Source: Aquimarina spongiae
GTDB taxonomy: Bacteria; Bacteroidota; Bacteroidia; Flavobacteriales; Flavobacteriaceae
Reading direction: 5' to 3'
Assembly (NCBI RefSeq): GCF_900141785.1
Contig: NZ_FQYP01000001.1
Span: 434,001 to 498,000 of the forward strand
Length of the DNA: 64,000 nucleotides
The translations under genes and the position numbers were made by a program. Position 1 is the stretch's first letter. Each line of letters starts with the position of its first letter. The notes beneath the pieces were generated by a model. That model saw nothing but the letters and a program-made list of their open reading frames with translations. It was not told the origin of the DNA and ran no database searches. This document shows positions 26,163 to 36,100 of this stretch, piece by piece.

Positions 26163-29144
26163 ATGAAGATTTTTAAATCTATGCTACTATTGCTCTTTGT
26201 TTTGCTACTGAGCAATTGTAAAGATTCATCAACAAAAGCGGATACATCAGATGTTATCAAGACTGAACAACATACTGATAGTGCTGGTTTTAATTATGAA
26301 ACCGTATCTAACGACCCAACAGGTCTAAGGTTGTATACTTTGGATAATGGGATGAAAGTGTATTTGGCAAAAAACGAAGAAGAGCCAAAAATTCAAACCT
26401 ATATTGCTGTACGTGCAGGGTCTAATTATGATCCTAAAGAGACTACTGGTCTTGCACACTACCTCGAGCACATGGTTTTTAAAGGTACTGATGAAATAGG
26501 GACGCAGGATTTTGCAAAGGAAAAAGTACTGCTAGATCAGATTTCAGATTTGTATGAAGAACATAAAAAGGAATCTGATCCTGAAAAGAAGAAAGCGATT
26601 TACAAGAAAATTGATGAAGTCTCTCTTGAAGCTTCAAAAATTGCGATATCTAACGAATATGATAAAATGATTAGTTCTTTGGGAGCTCAAGGAACTAATG
26701 CACATACTTGGTTTGAAGAAACCGTATATAAAAATAAAATTCCGGTAAATGAATTGGATAAGTGGCTTAAAGTAGAGAGTGAGCGTTTCAGTCAATTGGT
26801 ATTACGTTTGTTCCACACGGAGCTTGAAGCTGTTTATGAAGAATTTAATAGAACACAGGATAACGATTTCAGAAAATCATATTATGCTACTCTGGAAGGG
26901 TTGTTTCCTAATCACCCTTATGGACAACAAAGGACAATCGGGACTTCTGATCACTTGAAGAATCCTTCTATGGTTTCTATCCATAATTATTTTAATAAAT
27001 ATTATGTGCCTAATAATATGGCAGTAGTATTAGTTGGAGACATAGATTTTGATGAAACTATTAACAAAGTAAATGATGCTTTTGGGGCCTATGAGAAAAA
27101 AGAGGTAGCGCATCCTGTCTTACCAAAAGAACAACCGATTACAAGCCCTGTTGTTAAAGAAGTATTTGGTCCAACCTCAGAGAATGTTGCTGTTGCATAT
27201 CGATCTGAAGGGATTGGTTCTGAAGAAGAAAAATTGTTGACCATGGCAGATATGATTTTGACCAACGGAAAAGCAGGACTTATAGACTTAAACCTAAATC
27301 AAAAGCAAATGGTGCAAAATGCCGGTTGTTCTCCATTATTTCAAAATGATTATGGGTTCCATAGATTTAGTGGTACACCAAAAAATGGACAAACTTTGGA
27401 TGAAGTAAAAGATCTGATCTTAGGAGAAATAGAGAAACTGAAAAAAGGAGAGTTTGAAGATTGGATGATGTCAGCGGTAATTAATGATCTTAAATTGTCT
27501 CAAACTAGAGAGTATGAGAATAATACTGCATTAGCAAGTGCGTATTATAACGCCTTTATTCATCATCAGAATTGGGAAGATAGGGTAAAGTTCCTTGATG
27601 ATCTTAAAAAAATTACTAAGCAAGAATTAGTTGATTTTGCAAATAAATTCTATCAGGATAATTATGTAGTCACTTATAAGCGTAAAGGAGAAGATAAAAA
27701 TGTTACTAAGGTAGAAAACCCAGGGATCACTCCGGTTGAGCTGAATAGAGATAAACAATCTAAGTTTGTTTCTGATTTTTACGAGATTGAAACATCTCCA
27801 TTACAACCAAAGTTTATTGATTATAAAACAGCCATTAAGCAAACTAATACAGAGAATGGTTTAGAGGTGTCTTATATCAAAAACCCAAACAACGATCTAT
27901 TTAGTTTGAATATCATCTTTGATATGGGTAAAGATAATGATCGTAAAGCCTCTCTTGCGGCAGGATACCTTGATTATTTGGGGACAGATAAATATTCTCC
28001 GGATGAGCTTAAGAAAGAGTTTTATAAGTTAGGGATTAATTATAACGTAAGTGCTGGTTCTGATATCACTTATGTTGGATTGTCTGGACTTAAAGAGAAT
28101 TTGGATGCTGGTTTAGCGCTTCTTGAGCACCTTTGGGGTAATGCTGTAGCAGATCAAGAAACGTATAATAAATATGTAGATAAAATAGCTAAGGCTCGCG
28201 ATGATAACAAAACTCAAAAAGGAAATATCTTGTGGAATGGTTTGATGAACTACGGGATTTACGGAGATAACTCTGCTTTACGTAATATTTATACCATTGC
28301 AGAACTTCAAGAAATAGATCCAAATGAGTTAGTAACAAAGGTGAAAGAGCTAAAAGGATTTAAACATCGTATTTTCTATTATGGTAAAGATGTTGATGCG
28401 GCTATTGCTTCATTGAATAAAAACCATGTTTTGAACGGAGATCTTGCAGATTATCCTGAAGAAACGACCTATCTGGAAAAAGAAACAGGAGGAAATGTAT
28501 ACTTTGTAGATTATGATATGGTGCAAAGTGAAATGGTATTCTTGGCCAAAGGATCACAATTTGACCCATCAAAACTAGCTGCTTCTAGACTTTTTAATTC
28601 CTATTTTGGTAGTGGTTTGTCTTCTATTGTTTTCCAAGAGATTAGAGAGTCCAAATCATTAGCATATTCTGCATTCTCTGCCTATTCGAACGCATCAGAG
28701 AAAGATAAATCTAACTATATCTATGCGTACATCGGTACACAAGCGAATAAAATGCCTGAGGCTGTGGATGCAATGATGGATTTAATGACCAATATGCCAG
28801 AAGCAGAAAAACAATTTAATGCAGCCAAAGAAGCAACACTAAAGAAAATTGCTGCAGAAAGAATTACAAAATCTAATATTTTCTGGAGTTATGAAGGTCT
28901 TAAGAAAAGAGGTATTGATAACGATAATCGTGAGGAGATGTATAATACCATCAAAAATATGACTCTTGAGGATCTGAAAAAATTCTTTAATGAAAATATT
29001 AGCGGAGAGACATATAATGTGTTAGTGATTGGTAATAAGAAGGATGTAGATATGAAAGCGCTTTCTAAACTTGGAAAGGTCCAGGAAATGGATGTTGATT
29101 TCTTATTTAATTACGAGAAGAAAAAAGAAGATATTAAATTATAA
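26163..29144 (+). CDS. M16 family zinc metallopeptidase, lipoprotein
   Basis: A 993-residue insulinase/pitrilysin-type protein with tandem M16 halves. Residues 1-19 are a lipoprotein signal with lipobox LSNC (Cys19), so it is attached to a membrane in the periplasm or at the surface. The inverted zinc motif HxxEH is His99-Tyr-Leu-Glu102-His103, followed some 80 residues on by the ELEAVYEEFNR glutamate. The second half lacks HxxEH but keeps an RESKSLAYSAFSAY segment, typical of the M16 C-terminal binding domain. The role is presumably degradation of periplasmic or imported peptides. A near -7 box (TATATTTC, 26114-26121) precedes it and a perfect hairpin terminator follows. Confidence 0.94.
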   Translation: MKIFKSMLLLLFVLLLSNCKDSSTKADTSDVIKTEQHTDSAGFNYETVSNDPTGLRLYTLDNGMKVYLAKNEEEPKIQTYIAVRAGSNYDPKETTGLAHYLEHMVFKGTDEIGTQDFAKEKVLLDQISDLYEEHKKESDPEKKKAIYKKIDEVSLEASKIAISNEYDKMISSLGAQGTNAHTWFEETVYKNKIPVNELDKWLKVESERFSQLVLRLFHTELEAVYEEFNRTQDNDFRKSYYATLEGLFPNHPYGQQRTIGTSDHLKNPSMVSIHNYFNKYYVPNNMAVVLVGDIDFDETINKVNDAFGAYEKKEVAHPVLPKEQPITSPVVKEVFGPTSENVAVAYRSEGIGSEEEKLLTMADMILTNGKAGLIDLNLNQKQMVQNAGCSPLFQNDYGFHRFSGTPKNGQTLDEVKDLILGEIEKLKKGEFEDWMMSAVINDLKLSQTREYENNTALASAYYNAFIHHQNWEDRVKFLDDLKKITKQELVDFANKFYQDNYVVTYKRKGEDKNVTKVENPGITPVELNRDKQSKFVSDFYEIETSPLQPKFIDYKTAIKQTNTENGLEVSYIKNPNNDLFSLNIIFDMGKDNDRKASLAAGYLDYLGTDKYSPDELKKEFYKLGINYNVSAGSDITYVGLSGLKENLDAGLALLEHLWGNAVADQETYNKYVDKIAKARDDNKTQKGNILWNGLMNYGIYGDNSALRNIYTIAELQEIDPNELVTKVKELKGFKHRIFYYGKDVDAAIASLNKNHVLNGDLADYPEETTYLEKETGGNVYFVDYDMVQSEMVFLAKGSQFDPSKLAASRLFNSYFGSGLSSIVFQEIRESKSLAYSAFSAYSNASEKDKSNYIYAYIGTQANKMPEAVDAMMDLMTNMPEAEKQFNAAKEATLKKIAAERITKSNIFWSYEGLKKRGIDNDNREEMYNTIKNMTLEDLKKFFNENISGETYNVLVIGNKKDVDMKALSKLGKVQEMDVDFLFNYEKKKEDIKL

Positions 29145-29165
29145 TATCATAGCATTATAGATTGC

Positions 29166-29192
29166 AAACCCCGTGATAAAACACGGGGTTTA
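29166..29192 (+). terminator. Rho-independent terminator after the M16 gene
   Basis: AAACCCCGTG and CACGGGGTTT form a perfect 10-base stem with a 6-base loop, 22 bases after the stop. The T-tract is short. Confidence 0.8.
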
Positions 29193-29195
29193 TTC

Positions 29196-29225
29196 TTGGT
29201 CAGCAGTTTGTAATTCTTATATTTG
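29196..29225 (+). promoter_or_regulatory. fabG promoter (TTG-N19-TAtaTTTG)
   Basis: TTG at 29196-29198 and TATATTTG at 29218-29225, spacer 19, a full Bacteroidota consensus promoter just after the upstream terminator. Confidence 0.65.
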
Positions 29226-29263
29226 ATATCACAATATATAAACAACAAAATTTTATAGCGCTA

Positions 29264-30010
29264 ATGAATCTCTTACAAGGTAAAACAGCAATTATTACTG
29301 GGGCTACTCGTGGTATAGGAAAAGGAATAGCTGAAGTTTTTGCTCAAAATGGAGCAAACGTGGCTTTCACCTACAGTTCTTCTGTAGAAGCGGCCAAAAT
29401 ATTAGAAAAAGAACTAAACGACTTAGGAGTTAAGGCAAAAGGATATCAAAGTAATGCTGCTGATTTTGAGCAAGCGCAAGAGTTGGTAAAGGATGTGTTA
29501 GAAACTTTTGGAAGTATTGATGTTCTTGTCAATAACGCTGGTATTACCAAAGATAATTTATTGATGAGAATGGGAGAAGAGGATTTTGATAAAGTGATCG
29601 AAGTAAACCTGAAAAGTGTTTTTAATATGACCAAAGCAGTACAACGTACTATGCTTAAGCAAAGAAAAGGAAGTATTATAAATATGAGTTCGGTTGTTGG
29701 TGTAAAAGGAAATGCCGGACAAGCAAACTATGCAGCTTCTAAAGCCGGGATTATAGGCTTTTCTAAGTCAGTTGCACTCGAGTTAGGTTCGAGAAACATA
29801 AGAAGTAATGTGGTGGCACCTGGTTTTATAGAAACTGAAATGACACAAAAGCTTGATGAGAAGGTAGTAGAAGGGTGGAGAAATGCTATTCCTTTAAAAA
29901 GAGGTGGTACTCCAGAGGATATTGCTAACACATGTCTGTACTTGGCAAGTGATCTAAGTGCTTATGTTACAGGGCAGGTGTTAAATGTGGATGGAGGAAT
30001 GCTTACCTAA
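29264..30010 (+). CDS. fabG: 3-oxoacyl-ACP reductase
   Basis: A 248-residue short-chain dehydrogenase, the NADPH-dependent ketoacyl reductase of fatty acid elongation. TGATRGIGKGIA is the cofactor loop, NNAGITKDNLLMRM the NAG motif with the typical FabG extension, and Ser-Tyr-Lys catalysis lies in INMSSVVGVKGNAGQANYAASKAG with the tyrosine of YAASK. The ending NVDGGMLT is characteristic. It has its own promoter and probably leads a three-gene unit with the next two genes. Confidence 0.96.
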   Translation: MNLLQGKTAIITGATRGIGKGIAEVFAQNGANVAFTYSSSVEAAKILEKELNDLGVKAKGYQSNAADFEQAQELVKDVLETFGSIDVLVNNAGITKDNLLMRMGEEDFDKVIEVNLKSVFNMTKAVQRTMLKQRKGSIINMSSVVGVKGNAGQANYAASKAGIIGFSKSVALELGSRNIRSNVVAPGFIETEMTQKLDEKVVEGWRNAIPLKRGGTPEDIANTCLYLASDLSAYVTGQVLNVDGGMLT

Positions 30011-30048
30011 AAATGAGTGAGGTAAGATAAGAACTGTAATGTCTTTCA

Positions 30049-32079
30049 ATGCAAACAGAAACAATTTTATTGATCATAGCGGCCTTTATAATCTCTTTGA
30101 TTGTATCGTTATATCAGTATTTATATAAAGCAAAGAGTACAACCAAAAAGAGTGTATTCTTTGCTTTTTTACGTTTTTTAAGTGTGTTTGCAATTTTATT
30201 GTTGTTGATCAATCCGTCTTTCAGAAAAAAAACCTTTTTTACGGAAAAGCCAAAATTGGTTGTTGCTATAGATAATTCATCGTCTATAGCTTATCTCAAA
30301 CAAGAACAACAGGTAGTCTCCTTTGTAGAGCGTATAAAAAATAGTAAGGAAATTAATGATCGTTTTGATATTAATTACTATTCTTTTTCTGATAATTTAA
30401 AAGACTCTCTACGGCTAAGTTTTGATCAAAAACAAACGAATATCTCCAGAACTCTTGAGGATTTAAGTCAGATTTATAAAAGTTCGACTGCACCAACGAT
30501 ATTGGTAACAGATGGAAACCAAACGTATGGTAAAGATTATCAATACAGTAGTTCTAGATATAAGCAACAAGTATATCCTGTTATCGTTGGAGATACTATT
30601 ACAGTAACAGATACTAAAATTGCACAATTAAATGTCAATCGATATGCTTATTTAAAAAACAAATTTCCTGTAGAAGCTATACTCACATATTCTGGAGATC
30701 AAAGTGTGAGTTCCAGATTTCAAGTATCCTTAGGAAATGCAGTAGTATTTAGTCAAAATATTACATTTACAGAAGAAGAAAACTCCAAAGTTCTCAATTT
30801 TACCTTGCCAGCCACTCAAGTTGGAGTAGTGCAATACAATGCCAGATTGATTCCTTTAGAAAATGAAAAGAACAAAGTAAATAATGCCAAAGCCTTTGCG
30901 GTTGAAGTAATTGATCAAAAAACTAATGTATTGCTTATCAGTGATATGGTACATCCTGATTTGGGAGCAATCAAAAAAAGTGTTGAAAGTAATGAAAGAC
31001 GAAGCATTACGATCCAGCGAACATCTGAAGTAAAAAACATAGATGATTATCAGTTAATTATTCTATATCAACCCAATAGTAGATTCAGAGGGGTTTACGA
31101 AAAAATAAGTACTGCGCGAAAGAATTATTTGACTATTGTAGGGTCTAAAACAGATTGGGTATTTTTGAACAAAACACAAAATAAGTACTATCAGGAGATC
31201 ACCCGGCAGACAGAATACTATATCCCAAGGTTTAATCCTAATTATAGTACTTTTTTGTTTGATGATATAGGTTATGAAGGGTACCCACCATTGATTGGTA
31301 ATTTTGGAGAGATTAGAATTTCTTCAAATCACGATGTGCTATTGTATCGTGCCATTGGGAATATCCAAACCGAAGAACCTTTATTAGCTACTATAGAAGA
31401 GGACGGTATTAGAGAGGCTATACTTCTTGGAGAAGGTTTTTGGAGATGGAGAGCTCAGAATTTTCTGGATACCAAAAACTTTGAGAGTTTCGACGATTTC
31501 TTTTCTAAGCTGATTCAATATTTGGCAACAAACAAACCAAAAAGTAGATTGAATACCATTTCAGAATCCTTCTACTATGGTAATGCAAATATTAAGATCA
31601 AAGCAGAATACTTTACGAAGAACTACGAGTTTGATAATAGAGGAAGCTTACAAATTAGTTTGAAAAATAAGGATACCGAGGAGACTCAAACCATTCCAAT
31701 GCTACTGAAAAATAATTTGTACGAAGTAGATTTGAGTAACCTGAAAGCTGGAAATTATGATTTTACGGTAACTGTTTCTGGAGAAAATATTTCACGATCA
31801 GGAAGTTTTACAGTGTTAGAATATAATGTAGAACAACAATTTTTGAATGCACATGTAACAAAGTTGAAGCAGGTAGCTACTAATACTAAAGGAAAGTCAT
31901 ACTTTATAGGGCAAAACGAAAAATTAATTCAGGATTTAATTCAAGATCAACGTTATCAACCTATTCAAAAAAGCAAAGAAAATGTGGTATCTTTAATTGA
32001 CTGGAAATATCTTTTGGTCATTATCATCCTGTTACTAGGGATAGAATGGTTTGCACGTAAGTATAACGGACTTATTTAA
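30049..32079 (+). CDS. VWA-like inner-membrane protein of unknown role
   Basis: A 676-residue membrane protein. Two N-terminal helices (about 6-26 and 37-56) precede a von Willebrand A-like domain whose metal-site motif DxSxS is Asp75-Asn-Ser77-Ser-Ser79 (KLVVAIDNSSS). Beta-rich, Ig-like regions follow, and a third helix near the C-terminus (about 652-670) leads into a short basic tail. The two-helix plus VWA layout resembles BatA/BatB or gluconate-type membrane VWA proteins, but no MoxR ATPase or DUF58 gene is nearby. It begins 38 bases after fabG and ends 21 bases before the prohibitin-like gene, suggesting a functional pair with the latter. Confidence 0.85.
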   Translation: MQTETILLIIAAFIISLIVSLYQYLYKAKSTTKKSVFFAFLRFLSVFAILLLLINPSFRKKTFFTEKPKLVVAIDNSSSIAYLKQEQQVVSFVERIKNSKEINDRFDINYYSFSDNLKDSLRLSFDQKQTNISRTLEDLSQIYKSSTAPTILVTDGNQTYGKDYQYSSSRYKQQVYPVIVGDTITVTDTKIAQLNVNRYAYLKNKFPVEAILTYSGDQSVSSRFQVSLGNAVVFSQNITFTEEENSKVLNFTLPATQVGVVQYNARLIPLENEKNKVNNAKAFAVEVIDQKTNVLLISDMVHPDLGAIKKSVESNERRSITIQRTSEVKNIDDYQLIILYQPNSRFRGVYEKISTARKNYLTIVGSKTDWVFLNKTQNKYYQEITRQTEYYIPRFNPNYSTFLFDDIGYEGYPPLIGNFGEIRISSNHDVLLYRAIGNIQTEEPLLATIEEDGIREAILLGEGFWRWRAQNFLDTKNFESFDDFFSKLIQYLATNKPKSRLNTISESFYYGNANIKIKAEYFTKNYEFDNRGSLQISLKNKDTEETQTIPMLLKNNLYEVDLSNLKAGNYDFTVTVSGENISRSGSFTVLEYNVEQQFLNAHVTKLKQVATNTKGKSYFIGQNEKLIQDLIQDQRYQPIQKSKENVVSLIDWKYLLVIIILLLGIEWFARKYNGLI

Positions 32080-32100
32080 AATTAAAAACTCAAAATTATT

Positions 32101-32916
32101 ATGGAAAAATTACCAAAAATAGGATTACCAATATTGATCCTTATTGTGTTAAGTATCGTTTTTATCTCTAAGTCTACTGTGACTATTGGTTCTGGAGAGG
32201 CTGGAGTATTATATAAGACTTTTGGGGGAGGTGTTGTAACAGAAAAGCCGCCATTAGGAGAAGGGTTTCATCTTGTGGCTCCTTGGAACAAAGTGATTGT
32301 TTATGAAGTAAGACAGCAAGAAGTATTTGAGAAAATGCAAGTATTATCATCTAATGGATTAGAGATTAAATTGGATGCCTCGGCGTGGTTCCAACCTGAT
32401 TATGAGAAATTGGGACTATTACACCAGCAAAAGGGAGAGAATTATGTAAATAGAGTGCTGTTACCAACAATTAGATCTGCTGCTCGTAGTGTTGTAGGTA
32501 GATATACTCCAGAACAATTGTATTCTAGTAAGAGAGATGCTATTCAAAAAGAAATTTTTGAGGAGACCAAAAAGATTGTAGGCAATCAATTCATACAGCT
32601 TAATGAAGTTTTGGTTCGTGATGTAACTTTACCTCCTACGATAAAAGAAGCGATAGAAAGAAAGTTAAAGCAAGAGCAAGAAGCATTGGAGTATGAATTT
32701 AGACTAGAAAAAGCAAGGAAAGAGGCTGAAAGACAAAAAATTGATGCTGAAGGTAAAGCAACGGCCAACAGAATTTTGAATGAATCACTTACCGATAAAA
32801 TTCTAAGAGAAAAAGGAATTCAGGCTACTTTAGAACTTTCCAAATCACCTAATGCAAAGGTAGTAGTGGTAGGGTCCGGAAAAGACGGAATGCCTTTAAT
32901 TTTGGGAAATCAGTAG
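32101..32916 (+). CDS. Prohibitin/SPFH-domain membrane protein
   Basis: A 271-residue protein with one N-terminal transmembrane helix (about 8-26), an SPFH band-7 domain (about 27-200), and a charged helical stretch rich in Glu, Lys and Ala (KLKQEQEALEYEFRLEKARK) expected to form a coiled coil. Such proteins form large rings at the inner membrane that often hold proteases like FtsH. The C-terminus keeps the LNESLTDKILREKGIQATLELSKSPNAKV-type ending of prohibitins, split here only for description. It is likely co-transcribed with the VWA-like gene, and a long hairpin follows. Confidence 0.93.
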   Translation: MEKLPKIGLPILILIVLSIVFISKSTVTIGSGEAGVLYKTFGGGVVTEKPPLGEGFHLVAPWNKVIVYEVRQQEVFEKMQVLSSNGLEIKLDASAWFQPDYEKLGLLHQQKGENYVNRVLLPTIRSAARSVVGRYTPEQLYSSKRDAIQKEIFEETKKIVGNQFIQLNEVLVRDVTLPPTIKEAIERKLKQEQEALEYEFRLEKARKEAERQKIDAEGKATANRILNESLTDKILREKGIQATLELSKSPNAKVVVVGSGKDGMPLILGNQ

Positions 32917-32928
32917 ATATATAGTACA

Positions 32929-32970
32929 CAAAATTCAGTTGTCAATTTGATAACTGAATTTTGTTATTTT
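32929..32970 (+). terminator. AT-rich hairpin terminator after the prohibitin-like gene
   Basis: CAAAATTCAGTT and AACTGAATTTTG form a perfect 12-base stem with an 11-base loop, then TTATTTT. Low GC but long. Confidence 0.65.
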
Positions 32971-33050
32971 CAATATATCTGATTTTAATTCGGGGATTTT
33001 ATTAAATTCGCAATTCATATGTTAAGAAATGGGGTTTAAGGTGTTAATAT

Positions 33051-33081
33051 TTGGTTAATTACCGTAATTCTTTTACTTTTA
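33051..33081 (+). promoter_or_regulatory. Promoter of the T9SS surface protein (TTG-N20-TActTTTA)
   Basis: TTG at 33051-33053 and TACTTTTA at 33074-33081, spacer 20; the last base of the -7 box deviates from consensus. Confidence 0.45.
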
Positions 33082-33104
33082 AGCCATAAACTCAACTTAT
33101 TAAT

Positions 33105-36100
33105 ATGAAAAGAAAATTATTTCGCCCCATTGCACTGGGCCTAGGCTTGGTGGTTACACTTCTTATTTATACACTAACCGCCCCAAAAACAGAAAAATCC
33201 CAAAATCAAAATGATGACATTGTAAATTTGAGAGCACAACATGCAGAGCATTTGTCAAACAGTCCTTTCAAAAACACCTTACAATTATCAAAAAAAGAAC
33301 GTAAAGCTCAAGGCTTACCTCCTAATAGGTATTTTGAGCAAATGTGGGAGTTAACGATGAACCCAAAAAGTGGTCGTACTCACCCAGAGAACATTTTTTC
33401 TCTTCAAGAACAGCTAAAAGCGAAATTTGCAAAAAGAGCTCCTGGAGATGATCCTAACAATCCATGGATAGAAAGAGGTCCTAATGATATAGGAGGTAGA
33501 ACTCGTGCTATCATGTTTGATCCTAATGATTCATCCAACCGTCGAGTATTTGCTGGTGGTGTAAGTGGAGGTCTTTGGGTAAATGATAATATTACCTCGT
33601 CTACGTCTCAATGGAGTAGAGTACAAAATGTGCCAGGAAATCTATCAGTTACTTCGATTACTGTAGATCCAAGAAACTCCAATATCTGGTATGTAGGTAC
33701 AGGAGAGCAATATACTGCTGGAGATGTGGTAGGTAACGGTGTTTATCGATCTACAGACGGTGGTAATAGCTGGCAGGCACTTAGTATTCCTGCTGCCGGA
33801 GCTGCTACTTTTAGTTTTAATGCAAATAACTTATTCCTTTCAGGGTTGTTTTATGTAAATGACGTTGTAGCTTGGAATAATACATCACAGAATCGTACCG
33901 AATTATTTGTTGGAGTTGGTGCTCATGTGTATGGAGATGCTAGTAACCCTTCAAATTGGTTAGGTTTACAAACTGCAGGTTTATATAGATCTGTAGATGG
34001 AGGTTCTACCTGGAGTCGTATTGAGTCTTCAAACTTAGCATTTGACTTCCAGGGAACGAACTATTATATGATCCCTAATGATTTTGAAGTAGGAGCAGAT
34101 AATACATTATGGATGGGAACCATCACAACTCCAGGTATTGGAGGTGGAGGTGGAGGAAGAGTCTTCAGTTCTACTAATGGTGGTACTTGGACCGAAGCAG
34201 CTGCCTCTCCTTTAACAGATTCTAATCGTGTAGAAATTGAGGTTTCTGCAACAGATGCTAACAAATTGTATGCACTTACACAAGGATCTACAGACCCAGT
34301 ACATATTTATAGAACAACAAATAAATTTGCTTCGGTTACTGAAACTGCGCTACCTAATGATGCAGATGGTGGTATCCCAGCAAACGATTTTACCAGAGGA
34401 CAGGCATTTTATGATTTAATGATCGAGGCTGATCCTAATAACGATGATATTGTTTATGTAGGAGGTATTGATTTATTTAGATCTACCAATAGTGGTAACT
34501 CTTGGAGTCAAATTTCAAAATGGTCTAACAATTCTGGGTTAGCAAGTCTTAGTGTATCACTTGTACATGCTGATCAACATGCAATGACCTTCAGACCAGG
34601 AAACTCTAACCAAGCGATTTTTGGTAATGATGGTGGAGTATATTATGCATCTGATTTATCTCGAGGTTCTACTTCAAGTGTATTTGGAGCTAGAAATAGC
34701 AATTTCAATGTAACACAGTATGTAAAAGCAGGTATCGGTCCAAACGGAACAAATGATGTTACTGGTATTTTTACTGCAGGTGCGCAGGATAACGGTTCTC
34801 AAGCGTTTAGAAATGCTTCAGCCGGAATTAATGGTTCAGAAGAATTATCTGATGGAGATGGATTCTATACGTTTGTAGATAAAGATGGGCAGTACATGAC
34901 TGCAACTTTTACAAATAACGTAATTTATAGATATAACTTACCATGGGATGGTAGAGGAAGAAGACAAGGTGGAGCGACTACTATTCTTAATGAAAGAACA
35001 ACAGGAGATTTCGTAAACCAAATGGGATACGATAGTGATGCTAATTTCTTATTATCGAATGCATCTTCAGGTGGTTCGTTCTCGATCAAAACTATCGACG
35101 TTGCTCGTAATCGTAACGATAATATTACCAATACTGTTTTAACAGCAAAACCAACGGCATTTATTGCTTCTCCTTTTGCTAATAATACTTGGTATGTAGG
35201 AGCAGCAGATGGAAAATTATTCAGACTTACTAATGTTGGTTTGGGTACAGCTTCTTGGACAGAGATTACTACACCATTTGTAGGTTCGGTTTCTTCGGTA
35301 AGATTAGGAGCTACTGCAAATGATATCATGGTATCTATCCATAACTATGGTGTAACCAGTGTTTGGTTCTCTAATGACGGAGGAGCAAATTGGTTGAATA
35401 AGGAAGGTAACTTACCAGATATTCCAGTTAGAGATATCCTTCAAAATCCATTAGATAGAAATGAAGTCATCCTAGCTACACAATTAGGTGTTTGGGTAAC
35501 AACTAACTTTAATGAAGCTAACCCAAACTGGGAGCAAGCGTATAATGGAATGAGTGACGCAAGTGTAACTTCATTTGATTATTGGGCTAAAAATGGAAAT
35601 GATAATGATAATGTAATAATTGCATCTACTTATGGTAGAGGAGTGTTCACTGGATCATTTACATCTAATGCAGTTGCAGATACACAAGTCCCAAGTACTC
35701 CAACAGGTTTATCAGCTTCAAATATCGCTGAAACTACTTTGACTTTAAGTTGGAATGCTGCTACGGATAACGTTGGAGTTGTAGGGTACGATATCTATCA
35801 AGGAAACTCTGTTTTAGGATCAGTTACTGGAACAACTGCTAATATCACTGGGTTAACAGCGAATACTGCATATCAATTCAGAGTAAAAGCTAAAGATGCT
35901 GCTGGTAATGAGTCTGGTTTCAGTAATACAGCTTCTGCTACCACAACTGGTGGATCAACAGGAGGTTCTGGTTGTGTGTCAGGAATTTCTTCATTCCCAT
36001 ACAACGAAGGATTCGAAAACACGATTGGATCATGGAGCCAATCTACAGCAGATGACCTAAATTGGACTGTAGACGCAAGTGGAACTCCATCTAGAGATAC

